Counted from the first letter of the stretch, positions 45,032-57,616 are shown. The stretch: 64,000 nucleotides of DNA from Novosphingobium sp. (GCF_027489515.1 NZ_JAIXZS010000021.1:1-64000); one strand, 5' to 3'. Program-made: numbers and translations. The notes: generated by a model from the letters alone, not told the origin.

Positions 45032-46192
45032 ATGGCGGCGCAGCAGGAACCAACCGGCCCCGCGCCCTCCCGCATATCGCTCGGCGCAGCGCTGCTGATC
45101 GGCGCGACCGGGCTCCTCGTCCTTGGCGTCCAGCCGCTGCTCTATGGCAGCTATGTCCACGAAGGGCGGATCAGCGAAGCGAGCCTTGGCCTGCTCGCCG
45201 CGATCGAGATTGCCGCGATTGCGCTTGGCAGCGCCGGCGGCATCGCGCTGCTGGCCCGTGCCCCCGCACGGGCCGTGGCGCTCACCGGCATCGCCATAAC
45301 GATCGCCGCAAACCTGCTGCCCGCGCTTGTCCCGCTGCTCCTTGCCCGCGCGATCTCGGGCGCGGGGGGCGGGCTGCTTGTCGGCGTGGCGGCCGGGGCG
45401 ATTGCGCGCGCGAAGGGTCTCAACGCCGCAGCCGCGGCCTTCCTGTTCCTCCAGGCCGCCAGCCAGTATGCCATCCTCCAATGGTTCGCGAGCGCCGCCG
45501 CACCCGGCTCCGCGGCAGACGTCCAGCATGCGCTCGCGGTGATCGCTGCGCTCACCGCGCTGGCGCTGCCGCTCGTGCCCGCGCGGCTCGCACCCGTCGC
45601 CCATGCCGACGCGGCCGCCAGCAAGGGCGCCATTCCGCTGTCTGGCTGGATCGGCCTCGGCGCTTCGGCGCTGCTCGTGGGTGCGGTGGTCGGGATCTGG
45701 GCCTACATGGGCCTCTGGCTCGAATCGCGCGGCATTGCGCCCGAACGCATCGCGCCGATGCTCACCGCCTCGATGGTCGGCCAGATGGCGGGCGCGCTCG
45801 TGGCCATTGCGGTGGGAGAACGCGGCCATGCCGGGGCGAAGGCGGTCGTCACCGGCCTTGGCCTCATCGCCATCGTCGCGCTCCTGTTCCTGCGCGGCGC
45901 GGATGGCACGCTGGGCTGGAGCCTTGTCGTCGGTTACGGCTTCGTATGGATGGTGCTCACCCCGGCGCTCACCGGCTTCCTGCTCGAAGCGGATCCGAGC
46001 CGCCGCAGCCTGCCCTTCGCCGCCTCGGCACAGCTGTTGGGCGCGGCGATCCTGCCCACGGCGGCGGGCATGATGATCGAGGCACAAGGCATCGATACGG
46101 TGCTGATCGCCTGCTCGGCCGCAGTCATCCTCGGCCTTGCGCTGATCGGCGCCGCGCTGGGCCTCAGGCCCCGGCTTTACGCCGCGACGTAA
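45032..46192 (+). CDS. MFS-type transporter (386 aa, ~12 hydrophobic segments)
   Basis: Alternating hydrophobic helices; LLARAISGAGGGLLVGVAAGAIARAKG. Confidence 0.8.
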   Translation: MAAQQEPTGPAPSRISLGAALLIGATGLLVLGVQPLLYGSYVHEGRISEASLGLLAAIEIAAIALGSAGGIALLARAPARAVALTGIAITIAANLLPALVPLLLARAISGAGGGLLVGVAAGAIARAKGLNAAAAAFLFLQAASQYAILQWFASAAAPGSAADVQHALAVIAALTALALPLVPARLAPVAHADAAASKGAIPLSGWIGLGASALLVGAVVGIWAYMGLWLESRGIAPERIAPMLTASMVGQMAGALVAIAVGERGHAGAKAVVTGLGLIAIVALLFLRGADGTLGWSLVVGYGFVWMVLTPALTGFLLEADPSRRSLPFAASAQLLGAAILPTAAGMMIEAQGIDTVLIACSAAVILGLALIGAALGLRPRLYAAT

Positions 46193-47916
46193 GGCTCGGC
46201 CGGAAGCCCCTCGTACCGGGCCTTCAGTTGCAGGCCGAGGTAGCGTGAGTAACTGCGCGCCATCGCGAGATTTCCGGCCATGAACCACAGACCCGGCTCG
46301 GGCGTCGGCTTCCACAGGTTCTTCATCTCGCCTTCCCACGGGCCGGGATCGCCCGGAAAGCCCGAGCCATAGCCCCAGGTCTTGCCGATGCGCTCTGCCA
46401 CTTCGGGATTGATCAGACGCGCCACCCACTGCTTCATGTCGCAGAAGCCAGTTGCATAGATGATGCGGTTGGCGCGCTCGTGGCTGCCGTCCGAAAGCAT
46501 AAGCCCGTCCTCGACAATGCGCTCGATGCTCACGCCTGAGCGCACCTTGATCCGCCCGTCCGCGACCATCTCCGAAGCACCGACATCGACGTAGTAGCCC
46601 GATGATGTGCGCTGGAACTTCATCGCGATGCCCGTGCCGTCCGGCCCGAAATCGATCTGGAATCCGGCGTCGGTCAGCCGCTGGTAGAACGGCGCCTCGT
46701 CGATCCGGATCTGGTCCCACGCCGCCTTGTTGACCTTCTCGGCGAGGCGGAAAGGCACCGAAGCGCCGAGGAGGTCCGCCTTGTCGGTCGTCAGGCCCGC
46801 GTCATAGACTTCCTGCGAATACGCACCGGCGAGGATCTTCTCCATTGTCGTTTGCCGCACGATCAGCGTCGAGGAACGCTGGATCATCACAGGCTCAGCC
46901 CCGTGGCTGACGAGATCAGCGCAGATGTCATGCGCAGAGTTGTTTGCGCCCACCACGATCACGCGCTGGCCAGCCAGCCCTTCGCCGCCTGGATGCGCGC
47001 TCGAATGGCACTGGTGGCCCTTGAAGGTCTCCTGCCCCGGAAACTCCGGCGTGATCGCAAAGCCCGCATTGCCCACCGCCATCACCAGATGTTCGGGGAC
47101 GAGCGTCACCGGCTTGCCGTCACGCTCCAGCTCCACCCGCCACTTGCCTGTGGCGGGATCGCGCGCAATCCCCTTGCATTCGGTGCTGGTCCAGATGCCC
47201 AGCTCCATGATCCCGGCGTAATACTCCAGCCAGTCGCCCATCTTCTGCTTGGGCGTGTAGACCGGCCAGTGATCGGGAAACGGCACGTAGGGCATGTGGT
47301 CGTACCACACCGGATCGTGCAGCAGCAGCGACTTGTAGCGCGAGCGCCACTGGTCACCTACGCGCGGGTACTTGTCGACGAGCAGGCACGGCACACCCAG
47401 CATCTTGAGCCGCGCGCCGAGCGCAAGGCCGCCCTGCCCGGCGCCAATGATCAGCACATAGGGCGGATTGCTCTCGCTCCACTGCTCGACATCGTCATGG
47501 CGCGCATCTTCCCAGGTGCGCTGCCCGGTCTCGTCGACCACGCCCGAAGCGCGCCGTCCGCGCAGTGGCTCTTCAAAGCCCTTCAGTTCCTTGAGCGCGG
47601 TGAGCAGCGTGAATCCCTTCTCGCCCATCAGCCGCAGATAGCCCTCGCCGCGCCCCTGCGCCGTCTCGAACGTGATGAAGCCCTCGCTCGCCCCCGCCGG
47701 CGCATCGCTGGCAAAATGGCCGATCTCCGAAGAGGCCCCGCGCGCATTGGCGAACGCGGCGATCGCCTCGCTGCCTTCATGTGTCGCAAGCGTCCAGCCC
47801 AGCGCCAGATAGTCGCGCCAGAGGCCTTCGGGCAGGAACAGCCCTGCCACTGCCGCGCCGTCCCCGGCATTCAGCGCCGCGCCGAACTTCTCAAGCCAGC
47901 CATGTACGTCAAGCAT
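46177..47916 (-). CDS. Flavin-containing monooxygenase with SnoaL-like N-terminal region
   Basis: VLIIGAGQGGLALGARLKMLGVPCLLVDKYPRVGDQWRSRYKSLLLHDPVWYDHMPY; second GxGxxG-type VIVVGANNSAHDICADL. Confidence 0.92.
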   Translation of the reverse strand: MLDVHGWLEKFGAALNAGDGAAVAGLFLPEGLWRDYLALGWTLATHEGSEAIAAFANARGASSEIGHFASDAPAGASEGFITFETAQGRGEGYLRLMGEKGFTLLTALKELKGFEEPLRGRRASGVVDETGQRTWEDARHDDVEQWSESNPPYVLIIGAGQGGLALGARLKMLGVPCLLVDKYPRVGDQWRSRYKSLLLHDPVWYDHMPYVPFPDHWPVYTPKQKMGDWLEYYAGIMELGIWTSTECKGIARDPATGKWRVELERDGKPVTLVPEHLVMAVGNAGFAITPEFPGQETFKGHQCHSSAHPGGEGLAGQRVIVVGANNSAHDICADLVSHGAEPVMIQRSSTLIVRQTTMEKILAGAYSQEVYDAGLTTDKADLLGASVPFRLAEKVNKAAWDQIRIDEAPFYQRLTDAGFQIDFGPDGTGIAMKFQRTSSGYYVDVGASEMVADGRIKVRSGVSIERIVEDGLMLSDGSHERANRIIYATGFCDMKQWVARLINPEVAERIGKTWGYGSGFPGDPGPWEGEMKNLWKPTPEPGLWFMAGNLAMARSYSRYLGLQLKARYEGLPAEPYVAA

Positions 47917-47952
47917 CAGAAACTGCCGCCTTTTCTTGTCTCGCCGCGCCGC

Positions 47953-50226
47953 TCAGAAATGCGCGACCAATTGGACCCCGAAGGTACGCGGATCGTTGTA
48001 GTTGATCTGGTCCTGCGTGATCACTGGCGCAATTGAGGAGATGTAGCGCGAGGAATTGAGGTTCTTCACCCACAGCGCGGCTTCCCAGACCTTCGAGGGC
48101 GTCTGATAGGCCAGCCGCGCATTGATCCGCCCGTTGCCCTTCACTTCGGTGCTTGGCGCATTGTCCGGGAACAACGCGATCGAGGACACGTAGGTCCCGT
48201 CTACCCGCGCCTTGATCGCTGCCCCGCTCACCAGCGGGATCGTCCAGTTCACGCCGCCCGAAAACGCGAACTTCGGCGCATTGACCAGCCGGTTGCCGTT
48301 GTAGCTCACCCCGCCCAATGCCGCGAACTTCTTGTATTTGCTGTGCATGATGGTCGCCGCACCGAACAGATCGAGGTTCCGCGTCGGCCGCACTGTCAGT
48401 TCCGCCTCGAGGCCATAGATTTCGGCATTGCCCGCATTCAATTTGCGCTGCACCGGGATCGGCCCCGTCAGGTCGAACACGAAAACCTGCAGGTCGCGGT
48501 AGTCGTAATAGAACGCCGAAGTGTTGAACCGCACCTTGCGGTCAAGCAGCTCGGTCTTCAGCCCCACTTCGTAGGCGTATAGCTTCTCCGAATTGAACGG
48601 CACCAGCTGCAGCGGATCGGTCGAAGCGCCGCCCGCAAACCCGCCGCTGTTGTAGCCCTTCGAGAACGAGGCATAGACCAGCGTATCGCCCGACTTGTAG
48701 TTGAGCGCCGCCCGCCAGGAGAGGTCCTTGAAGGTCTTGGTGCCCTTGAAATCGAGCAGCGGCAGCGTCACGTCGGAATAGGCCTTCACCGGCACCACGC
48801 CGCCCACCGCATCGAACAGGCTGCGGTAATCCATGCTGATCCGGTCGCGCGACCAGCGCAGACCCACCGTCGCAGTCAGCTTGTCGGTGAGCTTGTAATC
48901 CGCCTGCCCGAACACCGCGAGGCTGCGCGTGCGCTGCGTATAGGGATAGCGCAGCAGGCCCAGCGAATTGACCGGGTCGAATGTGCCGAGGAGGTCATTG
49001 GGATCGCGCAGAGACCGGAGCAGATCAAAGCTGCTGTCGGTCGCCAGCGTATCGTGGAAATAGTAGCCGCCGATGATCCAGTTGAGCTTCCGGTCACCCG
49101 TCGATTGCAGGCGCAGTTCCTCGCTCCACTGGCGCGGGCGGTCCTCGTAATAGGCGACCACGAAATCCGCCGGGCTCGCGTCGGTATCTTCGAGCGTCGC
49201 GCGGTTGACCTTCTCGTAGGCGGTGATCGAGGTCAGCTGCACCCCGCCGAAGTCCACCTGGCCCAGCAGCGAGGCGCCGAACACGCCGATGCGCTCCTTG
49301 CCCTCGACGTTGTAATCCCCGGCATAGACATTGTTGTCGGTATCGGCATAGCCGAAGGCGTCGGTCGGCGTGCCGTCAGGCAGCTGCGCCGGGTTGCCGA
49401 AGAAGTCGACGCCCGACCCCCTGTGCTGGAACTGCCGCGCGCCGCCGGTGTTGTTGCCGCCATGCACCGAAAGCCGCAGCAGCACATTGGGCGCCGGTGT
49501 GAAGTCGGCAATCCCTCGCAGCGCCCAGAGGTTGATGTTGTTCACCTTGTTCCCCGTCACGCGGTTGAGGGTCGTCCCGTCGCGCCGGTTGTAGAAGCCT
49601 GCCACGCGCACCTTGAGGAGGTCCTTGGCGATCGGCCCGCCAATCCCGCCTTCCAGTTGCACTTCATTGAACCGGCCATAAAGCGCGGAGAAATCGCCGC
49701 TCAGCTCGTCGGTCGGCTTGCGGCTCGAAAAGCGGATCGCGCCCGCCGTCGTGTTTCGGCCATAGAGCGTTCCTTGCGGCCCCTTCAGCACTTCGATCCC
49801 GCCCGAATCGAACACGTTGAACAGCTTGCCCGCGTTCGCGCCGATGAACACGTCGTCGACATAGACACCCACCGCACCCGTCGTGTTCGAATTGAAGTCG
49901 CCAATACCGACACCGCGGATGAACAGCGAGGTGGTCGAAGCGGCCGTGCCCGCCTGCATCGAAAGGCTCGGCACCAGCAGCGTGAGATCGCGCGGATCGC
50001 GGATGCCGGTCTCGGTCAGCGCATCGCCGCTGATCGCCGCGATTGCGATGGGCACGTCCTGCACGTTCTGCGCGCGGCGCTGCGCGGTAACGACGATCTC
50101 TGCAATGCCGTCGTTCTTGGCCGGCGGGGCCGCCTCCTCTGCCAGCGCGGGCATGGCGCCAGCGAGCCCGCTCCCCGCCAGAATGATCCCGAGGCACCGC
50201 TTCGCATTCGCACGACGCATAGTCAT
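47953..50226 (-). CDS. TonB-dependent receptor
   Basis: MTMRRANAKRCLGIILAGSGLAGAMPALAEE; EIVVTAQRRAQNVQDVPIAIAAISGDAL...LKGPQGTLYGRNTTAGAIRFSSRKP; ends FGVQLVAHF. Confidence 0.94.
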   Translation of the reverse strand: MTMRRANAKRCLGIILAGSGLAGAMPALAEEAAPPAKNDGIAEIVVTAQRRAQNVQDVPIAIAAISGDALTETGIRDPRDLTLLVPSLSMQAGTAASTTSLFIRGVGIGDFNSNTTGAVGVYVDDVFIGANAGKLFNVFDSGGIEVLKGPQGTLYGRNTTAGAIRFSSRKPTDELSGDFSALYGRFNEVQLEGGIGGPIAKDLLKVRVAGFYNRRDGTTLNRVTGNKVNNINLWALRGIADFTPAPNVLLRLSVHGGNNTGGARQFQHRGSGVDFFGNPAQLPDGTPTDAFGYADTDNNVYAGDYNVEGKERIGVFGASLLGQVDFGGVQLTSITAYEKVNRATLEDTDASPADFVVAYYEDRPRQWSEELRLQSTGDRKLNWIIGGYYFHDTLATDSSFDLLRSLRDPNDLLGTFDPVNSLGLLRYPYTQRTRSLAVFGQADYKLTDKLTATVGLRWSRDRISMDYRSLFDAVGGVVPVKAYSDVTLPLLDFKGTKTFKDLSWRAALNYKSGDTLVYASFSKGYNSGGFAGGASTDPLQLVPFNSEKLYAYEVGLKTELLDRKVRFNTSAFYYDYRDLQVFVFDLTGPIPVQRKLNAGNAEIYGLEAELTVRPTRNLDLFGAATIMHSKYKKFAALGGVSYNGNRLVNAPKFAFSGGVNWTIPLVSGAAIKARVDGTYVSSIALFPDNAPSTEVKGNGRINARLAYQTPSKVWEAALWVKNLNSSRYISSIAPVITQDQINYNDPRTFGVQLVAHF

Positions 50227-50327
50227 TCCCCCCGCTTCGGCCCTGCCCCGCAAAGGCGCGGGCTCTGGTCCCCACCCTGCAAAGCTTCCCGCAATCGCCC
50301 GCAGGGTCAAGCCAAATCTGATATTAA

Positions 50328-50345
50328 TTCGGATTTTTATCCGAA
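50328..50345. promoter_or_regulatory. Candidate TetR operator palindrome
   Basis: TTCGGAT-TTTT-ATCCGAA between divergent TonB receptor (50226) and TetR (50386). Confidence 0.5.
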
Positions 50346-50385
50346 ACCGGGTTGAACCGCGAGGAATGCGTGCTAGCCTGCAAGG

Positions 50386-51048
50386 ATGGTGACCATCCTG
50401 CCACGGCCTGCCGATACGATCCGCCGCCCGCGCCAGAAGCGCAGCCAGCAGCGGTTCGAGGCGATTCTCGATTCCGCAGACCGGCTGCTCGAAACGCTCG
50501 AGCCGGCTCAGATCAGCATCTACACGCTCGCCGAAGAGGCAGGCCTCTCCGCCCCCTCGATCTACCATTTCTTCCCCGATGCGGGGCAGGTCTTCGTCGC
50601 CCTCGCGGAGCGCTACGTCCGTCAGTTCGTTGATCTGCTCGACAAACCACTGCCGCCGGGCGTGACCACCTGGCAGGCCTTCTTCGCCGCGCGCTACGGC
50701 CACGGCCGCGATCACTACAACGCGCACGGCGCCGCGCGCCGTCTCCTGCTCGGCTCGGGCCTCTCCGCCTCGATCCGCGCGCGCGATCTGGAGAATGACA
50801 GCGTGCTTGCCGAGCGCAGCATGACCGAATTCTGCCAGCTGTTCGCTATCGCCCCCAGCGCCGATCTGGTCGAACGCTTCACCGAACTGCTGGTGATCAA
50901 CGATGCGATCTGGACCCTCTCGGTCCATCGCCACGGCACCATCACCGACGCTTACGACGAGCAGGCCCGTCTGGCGCGCGAAGCCTATTGCAGCACCTTC
51001 CTGCCCGAACACCTGCCGCTGCGCGCCGCCGCAGACCAAGCCGCCTGA
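50386..51048 (+). CDS. TetR/AcrR family transcriptional regulator
   Basis: RQKRSQQRFEAILDSADRLLETLEPAQISIYTLAEEAGLSAPSIYHFFPDAGQVFVALAERY. Confidence 0.93.
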   Translation: MVTILPRPADTIRRPRQKRSQQRFEAILDSADRLLETLEPAQISIYTLAEEAGLSAPSIYHFFPDAGQVFVALAERYVRQFVDLLDKPLPPGVTTWQAFFAARYGHGRDHYNAHGAARRLLLGSGLSASIRARDLENDSVLAERSMTEFCQLFAIAPSADLVERFTELLVINDAIWTLSVHRHGTITDAYDEQARLAREAYCSTFLPEHLPLRAAADQAA

Positions 51049-51068
51049 ACCACCTGAGGGAGAGCCAG

Positions 51069-52352
51069 ATGACAACAAATGCCGCCGACCAGTCGCTCCG
51101 CCAGCGCGCCCTCAAAGTCGTGCCGGGCGGCATGTACGGCCACGAGGCGACGACGCTCATGCCCGCCTCCTACCCGCAGTTCTTCGAACGCGGCGAAGGC
51201 GCCTATATCTGGGACGTCGATGGCAACCGGTACCTCGATTTCATGTGCGCTTATGGCCCCAACCTCTTGGGCTATAACGACCGGCGCGTGAACGATGTCG
51301 CCGTCGCGCAGCTCGCCAAGGGTGACACGATGACCGGCCCCAGCGCCCACTTCGTCGACCTTGCCGAAGCCCTCGTCGGCATGGTCAGCCATGCGGATTG
51401 GGCGATGTTCTGCAAGAACGGCACCGATGCCACCACCATGGCGATGACCACCGCCCGCGCGCAGACCGGCAAGCGCCGCATTCTCGTGGCGGACGGCGCC
51501 TATCACGGCGCCGCCCCGTGGTGCACGCCGATGCCCGCCGGGATCGTGCCGGAAGAGCGCGCGTTCATTTCCAAGTACCAGTACAACGATGTCGCCAGCC
51601 TCGAAGCCGCCGTTGCTGAAGCGGGTGACGATCTCGCCGCGATCTTCGCCTCGCCCTTCAAGCACGATGCGTTCATCGATCAGGCCCTGCCCGATCCGGC
51701 TTACGCGAAGCGCGCCCGCGAACTGTGTGACGAAACCGGCGCCATGCTCATCGTCGATGACGTGCGCGCCGGCTTCCGCCTGATCCGTGATTGCAGCTGG
51801 GAACTCGTCGGCGTGCGGCCCGACATGAGCTGCTGGGGCAAGTCCTTCGCCAATGGCCACCCGATCTCGGCCCTCCTCGGCAACGACCGCTGCCGCGAGG
51901 GCGCGAGCCACATCTACGTCACCGGCTCGTTCTGGTTCGCCGCCGTCCCGATGGCCGCCGGGGTCGAGACGCTCAGGATACTGCGCGAGACCGACTACCT
52001 CGAAAACTCGATCCGCCTCGGCACCTTGTGGCGCGAAGGCCTGGGTGCCCTCGCCGCGAAACACGGCTTTGCCCTGCGCCAGACCGGCCCCGTCCAGATG
52101 CCGCAGATCCTCTTCGACAATGATCCCGATTACCGCATCGGCTTCGCCTGGGGCGAGGCGATGCTGAAGCGCGGCGTCTACGTCCACCCCTGGCACAACA
52201 TGTTCTTCTGCGCTGCGATGACCGAGGCCGATATCCAGTTCGCGCTCGAAGCCGCCGACGATGCCTTCGCGTCGGTCAAGACGCAGCTCGCCACGATCGA
52301 ACCGCACCCAGTCGTCCTGATGTTTCTCACCGCCATGGCCGGCGCGCACTGA
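51069..52352 (+). CDS. Class-III aminotransferase / glutamate-1-semialdehyde aminomutase-like PLP enzyme
   Basis: MTTNAADQSLRQRALKVVPGGMYGHEATTLMPASYPQFFERGEGAYIWDVDGNRYLDFMCAYGPNLLGY; PLP Lys context DMSCWGKSFANGHPISALLG. Confidence 0.92.
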   Translation: MTTNAADQSLRQRALKVVPGGMYGHEATTLMPASYPQFFERGEGAYIWDVDGNRYLDFMCAYGPNLLGYNDRRVNDVAVAQLAKGDTMTGPSAHFVDLAEALVGMVSHADWAMFCKNGTDATTMAMTTARAQTGKRRILVADGAYHGAAPWCTPMPAGIVPEERAFISKYQYNDVASLEAAVAEAGDDLAAIFASPFKHDAFIDQALPDPAYAKRARELCDETGAMLIVDDVRAGFRLIRDCSWELVGVRPDMSCWGKSFANGHPISALLGNDRCREGASHIYVTGSFWFAAVPMAAGVETLRILRETDYLENSIRLGTLWREGLGALAAKHGFALRQTGPVQMPQILFDNDPDYRIGFAWGEAMLKRGVYVHPWHNMFFCAAMTEADIQFALEAADDAFASVKTQLATIEPHPVVLMFLTAMAGAH

Positions 52353-52366
52353 GCGGGAGCGGACAC

Positions 52367-52714
52367 ATGCCAACCTGGATCCCCAGGTTCTATCGTGCAG
52401 CCGCCATCTATGGCGCGGTGGTCCTCCTCCCCGCCTATCTCGCGCCTTGGCCGGCTGAGCAGCCGCATATCTACCTCGGCTTCGTCGGCCTTGCGCTGGT
52501 CTTCCAGGCGGTGTTCTGGATCATCGCGTCGCATCCGGTGCGCTATCGCCCGCTGATGGCCGCGTCGGTGTTCGAGAAACTGGTCTTCGGCGTCCCCACG
52601 CTGCTGCTGTTTTCCCAGCACCGTGTAAGCCCGCTCGACGCCGGTTTCGCTACGATCGACCTGCTGCTTGGCCTCGGTTTCTTCCTCGCATGGAAAGCCA
52701 CGCCAAAAGCCTGA
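52367..52714 (+). CDS. Small integral membrane protein (~4 TM)
   Basis: Hydrophobic segments AAAIYGAVVLLPAYLA, LGFVGLALVFQAVFWIIA, LVFGVPTLLLF, IDLLLGLGFFLAW. Confidence 0.75.
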   Translation: MPTWIPRFYRAAAIYGAVVLLPAYLAPWPAEQPHIYLGFVGLALVFQAVFWIIASHPVRYRPLMAASVFEKLVFGVPTLLLFSQHRVSPLDAGFATIDLLLGLGFFLAWKATPKA

Positions 52715-52797
52715 TCCTGCGCATTCAAGGCTTGGCAAACACCGCCCATTGCGTCTTATAGCGGCCAAAATCCAACGCTTGCCGAGAGGACGCCGCC

Positions 52798-54738
52798 ATG
52801 AGCCAGACCACCTACCCGGTCCCCGAAAGCTGGGCGAAGGGCGCCCTGATCGACGACGCGCGCTATCAGGCGATGTATGCGCAATCGCTTGCTGATCCCG
52901 AGACGTTCTGGCGCGAGGAAGCCAGGCGGATCGACTGGATCAAGCCCTTCACCAAGGTCAGCACCACCAGCTTCCATGAGGCGGACTTCTGTATCCGCTG
53001 GTTCGAGGACGGCACGCTCAACCTCGCCGCCAACTGCCTCGACCGCCATCTCGCGGAGCGCGGCGAACAGATCGCCATCCTGTGGGAGCCGGATTCGCCG
53101 GGCACGCCCGACCGCCGCATCACCTACCGCGAGCTGCACGAGATGGTGTGCCGCTTCGCCAATCTGCTCAAATCGCGCGGCGTACAGCGCGGCTCGCGCG
53201 TCACGATCTACCTGCCGATGGTGCCCGAAGCCGCCGTCGCCATGCTCGCCTGCGCACGCATCGGGGCGATTCACTCGATCGTCTTCGCCGGCTTCTCGCC
53301 CGACGCCCTCGCGGGGCGCATCATCGATTGCGATAGCCGCCTCGTCATCACTGCCGACGAAGGCCTGCGCGGCGGCAAGAAGGTACCGCTGAAGGCCAAC
53401 GTCGATGAAGCGCTCAAGCAGTGCCCCGGTGTCGATACCGTGATCGTCCTTGCGCACACCGGCGCCGATGTGCCGGTGGTCGACGGCCGTGACGTCGACT
53501 GGGCCAGCGCCGCTGCGCAGCACTCCGCCGATTGCCCACCGGAGGAAATGAACGCCGAAGACCCGCTGTTCATCCTCTACACCTCGGGCTCCACCGGCAA
53601 GCCCAAGGGTGTGCTCCACACCACCGGCGGCTACTCGCTCTGGGCCTCGATGACACACGAGTACGTCTTCGATTACCGTCCCGGCCAGATCTACTGGTGC
53701 GCGGCGGATGTGGGCTGGGTGACCGGGCACAGCTACGTCGTCTACGGCCCCCTCCTCAACGGCGCGACGACCGTGATGTTCGAGGGCGTGCCGAACTTCC
53801 CCGATCCATCGCGCTTCTGGCAGGTCGTCGACAAGTTCCAGGTCGAGATCTTCTACGGTGCCCCGACTGCTCTTCGCGCGCTGATGCGCGAGGGCGACGA
53901 GTGGGTGAAGAAGACTTCACGCCAGTCGCTGCGACTGCTCGGCTCTGTCGGTGAGCCGATTAATCCCGAGGCGTGGGAATGGTACCACAAGATCGTCGGC
54001 GAAGGCCGCTGCCCGATCGTTGACACCTGGTGGCAGACCGAAACCGGCGGCGCGATGATCACCCCGCTTCCCGGCGCCACTGCCTTGAAGCCGGGCTCCG
54101 CCACCCGCCCCATGTTCGGCGTCAAGCCCGCGCTGCTCACCGGCGAGGGCCAATTGCTCGAAGGCGCGGCAGACGGCTGCCTCGTCATCGAACAGAGCTG
54201 GCCCGGCCAGATGCGTACCGTCTGGGGCGATCATGAACGCTTCTTCCAGACCTATTTCAGCACCTTCCCCGGCCACTACTTCACCGGCGATGGTTGCCGC
54301 CGCGACGAGGATGGCTACTACTGGATCACTGGTCGCATCGATGACGTGATCAACGTCTCCGGCCACCGCATGGGCACAGCTGAAATCGAAAGCGCGCTGG
54401 TTGCTCACGCGAAGGTCGCCGAAGCGGCAGTCGTCGGCATGCCGCACGAGATCAAGGGTCAGGGCATCTACGCCTTCGTGACGACCAATGCCGACGTCGA
54501 GCCGGATGAGGCCCTGCGCAAGGAGCTCATCCAGTGGGTCCGCCACGAAATCGGCCCCATCGCCACGCCCGACGTGATCCAGTTCGCGCCCGGTCTGCCC
54601 AAGACCCGCTCGGGCAAGATCATGCGCCGCATCCTGCGCAAGATCGGCGAGAACGATGTGAGCAATCTTGGCGATACGTCGACGCTGGCCGACCCTTCGG
54701 TGGTCGACAACCTGCTGGCGAACCGCCCGAACGCCTGA
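52798..54738 (+). CDS. acs: Acetyl-CoA synthetase
   Basis: [43 protein letters not shown]-terminal [17 protein letters not shown]. Confidence 0.97.
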   Translation: MSQTTYPVPESWAKGALIDDARYQAMYAQSLADPETFWREEARRIDWIKPFTKVSTTSFHEADFCIRWFEDGTLNLAANCLDRHLAERGEQIAILWEPDSPGTPDRRITYRELHEMVCRFANLLKSRGVQRGSRVTIYLPMVPEAAVAMLACARIGAIHSIVFAGFSPDALAGRIIDCDSRLVITADEGLRGGKKVPLKANVDEALKQCPGVDTVIVLAHTGADVPVVDGRDVDWASAAAQHSADCPPEEMNAEDPLFILYTSGSTGKPKGVLHTTGGYSLWASMTHEYVFDYRPGQIYWCAADVGWVTGHSYVVYGPLLNGATTVMFEGVPNFPDPSRFWQVVDKFQVEIFYGAPTALRALMREGDEWVKKTSRQSLRLLGSVGEPINPEAWEWYHKIVGEGRCPIVDTWWQTETGGAMITPLPGATALKPGSATRPMFGVKPALLTGEGQLLEGAADGCLVIEQSWPGQMRTVWGDHERFFQTYFSTFPGHYFTGDGCRRDEDGYYWITGRIDDVINVSGHRMGTAEIESALVAHAKVAEAAVVGMPHEIKGQGIYAFVTTNADVEPDEALRKELIQWVRHEIGPIATPDVIQFAPGLPKTRSGKIMRRILRKIGENDVSNLGDTSTLADPSVVDNLLANRPNA

Positions 54739-54758
54739 TCTGCGCCGACTGCCACAAG

Positions 54759-54793
54759 AAAGGGCCGGGGCGCTGCAAGCGTCCCGGCCCTTT
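54759..54793. terminator. Intrinsic terminator between convergent acs and katG
   Basis: AAAGGGCCGGGGCGCT-GCA-AGCGTCCCGGCCCTTT followed by T; 16-bp stem with one G-U. Confidence 0.85.
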
Positions 54794-54810
54794 TCCGTTA
54801 TTGCACTACC

Positions 54811-57060
<2,250 letters not shown>

Positions 57061-57245
57061 ATCGGTACCTCTCTGCTCGCGGAATCCGCGCAGCGCGCCT
57101 CGCCGCCGCACAGGCAGCGAGCACGGTGCGGCTGGACACCGCTCGGTTTGTTGATCTTGGCGCCCGGCCTTCCATGCAGCGGCGCCGGGCAAGCGTGTTG
57201 TGGCGCAGCGCCTGCCGATGAGGCCAGTTGATTTGTCTGCTCACT

Positions 57246-57266
57246 ATGATCGATCAATTCGATCAT
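57246..57266. promoter_or_regulatory. Palindrome upstream of katG
   Basis: ATGATCGA-TCAAT-TCGATCAT, perfect 8-bp arms. Confidence 0.4.
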
Positions 57267-57616
57267 TCAGCCGTGCGCGCAAGGCTATGCCTTTGCAGCA
57301 GCAGCGCGGCATATCATCATGGCGATGTGGGCTGGAAAACCCAATCTGGACACCCGGCGCGGTGCAATTTTACGCATCCTCTCCCAAGGCCGCGCCGGGT
57401 GAACGACTTGGTTTTGTGCTGCCGCAATTACCGCATTGGTTGGAAGGAGTCATCATGAAATTGCGTCCGCGCCATTCTCCGCGAACGAAATGATGCAAGC
57501 GCTGCCGCACCGCGCCGAAAAGGCAAACCCTTAGAGAATGCTGCGGTGATGCTGCGCTCTTTCCCTGATCGCTCCAAAGCGCCATTTTATCCGTATCGGT
57601 CTAATCCGGACGCACG

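Noticed and set aside
57200-57493. ORFs 57200-57493 and 57228-57458 between katG and the OprB-like gene
   Set aside because: No recognisable domain, overlapping frames, in a promoter-bearing intergenic region
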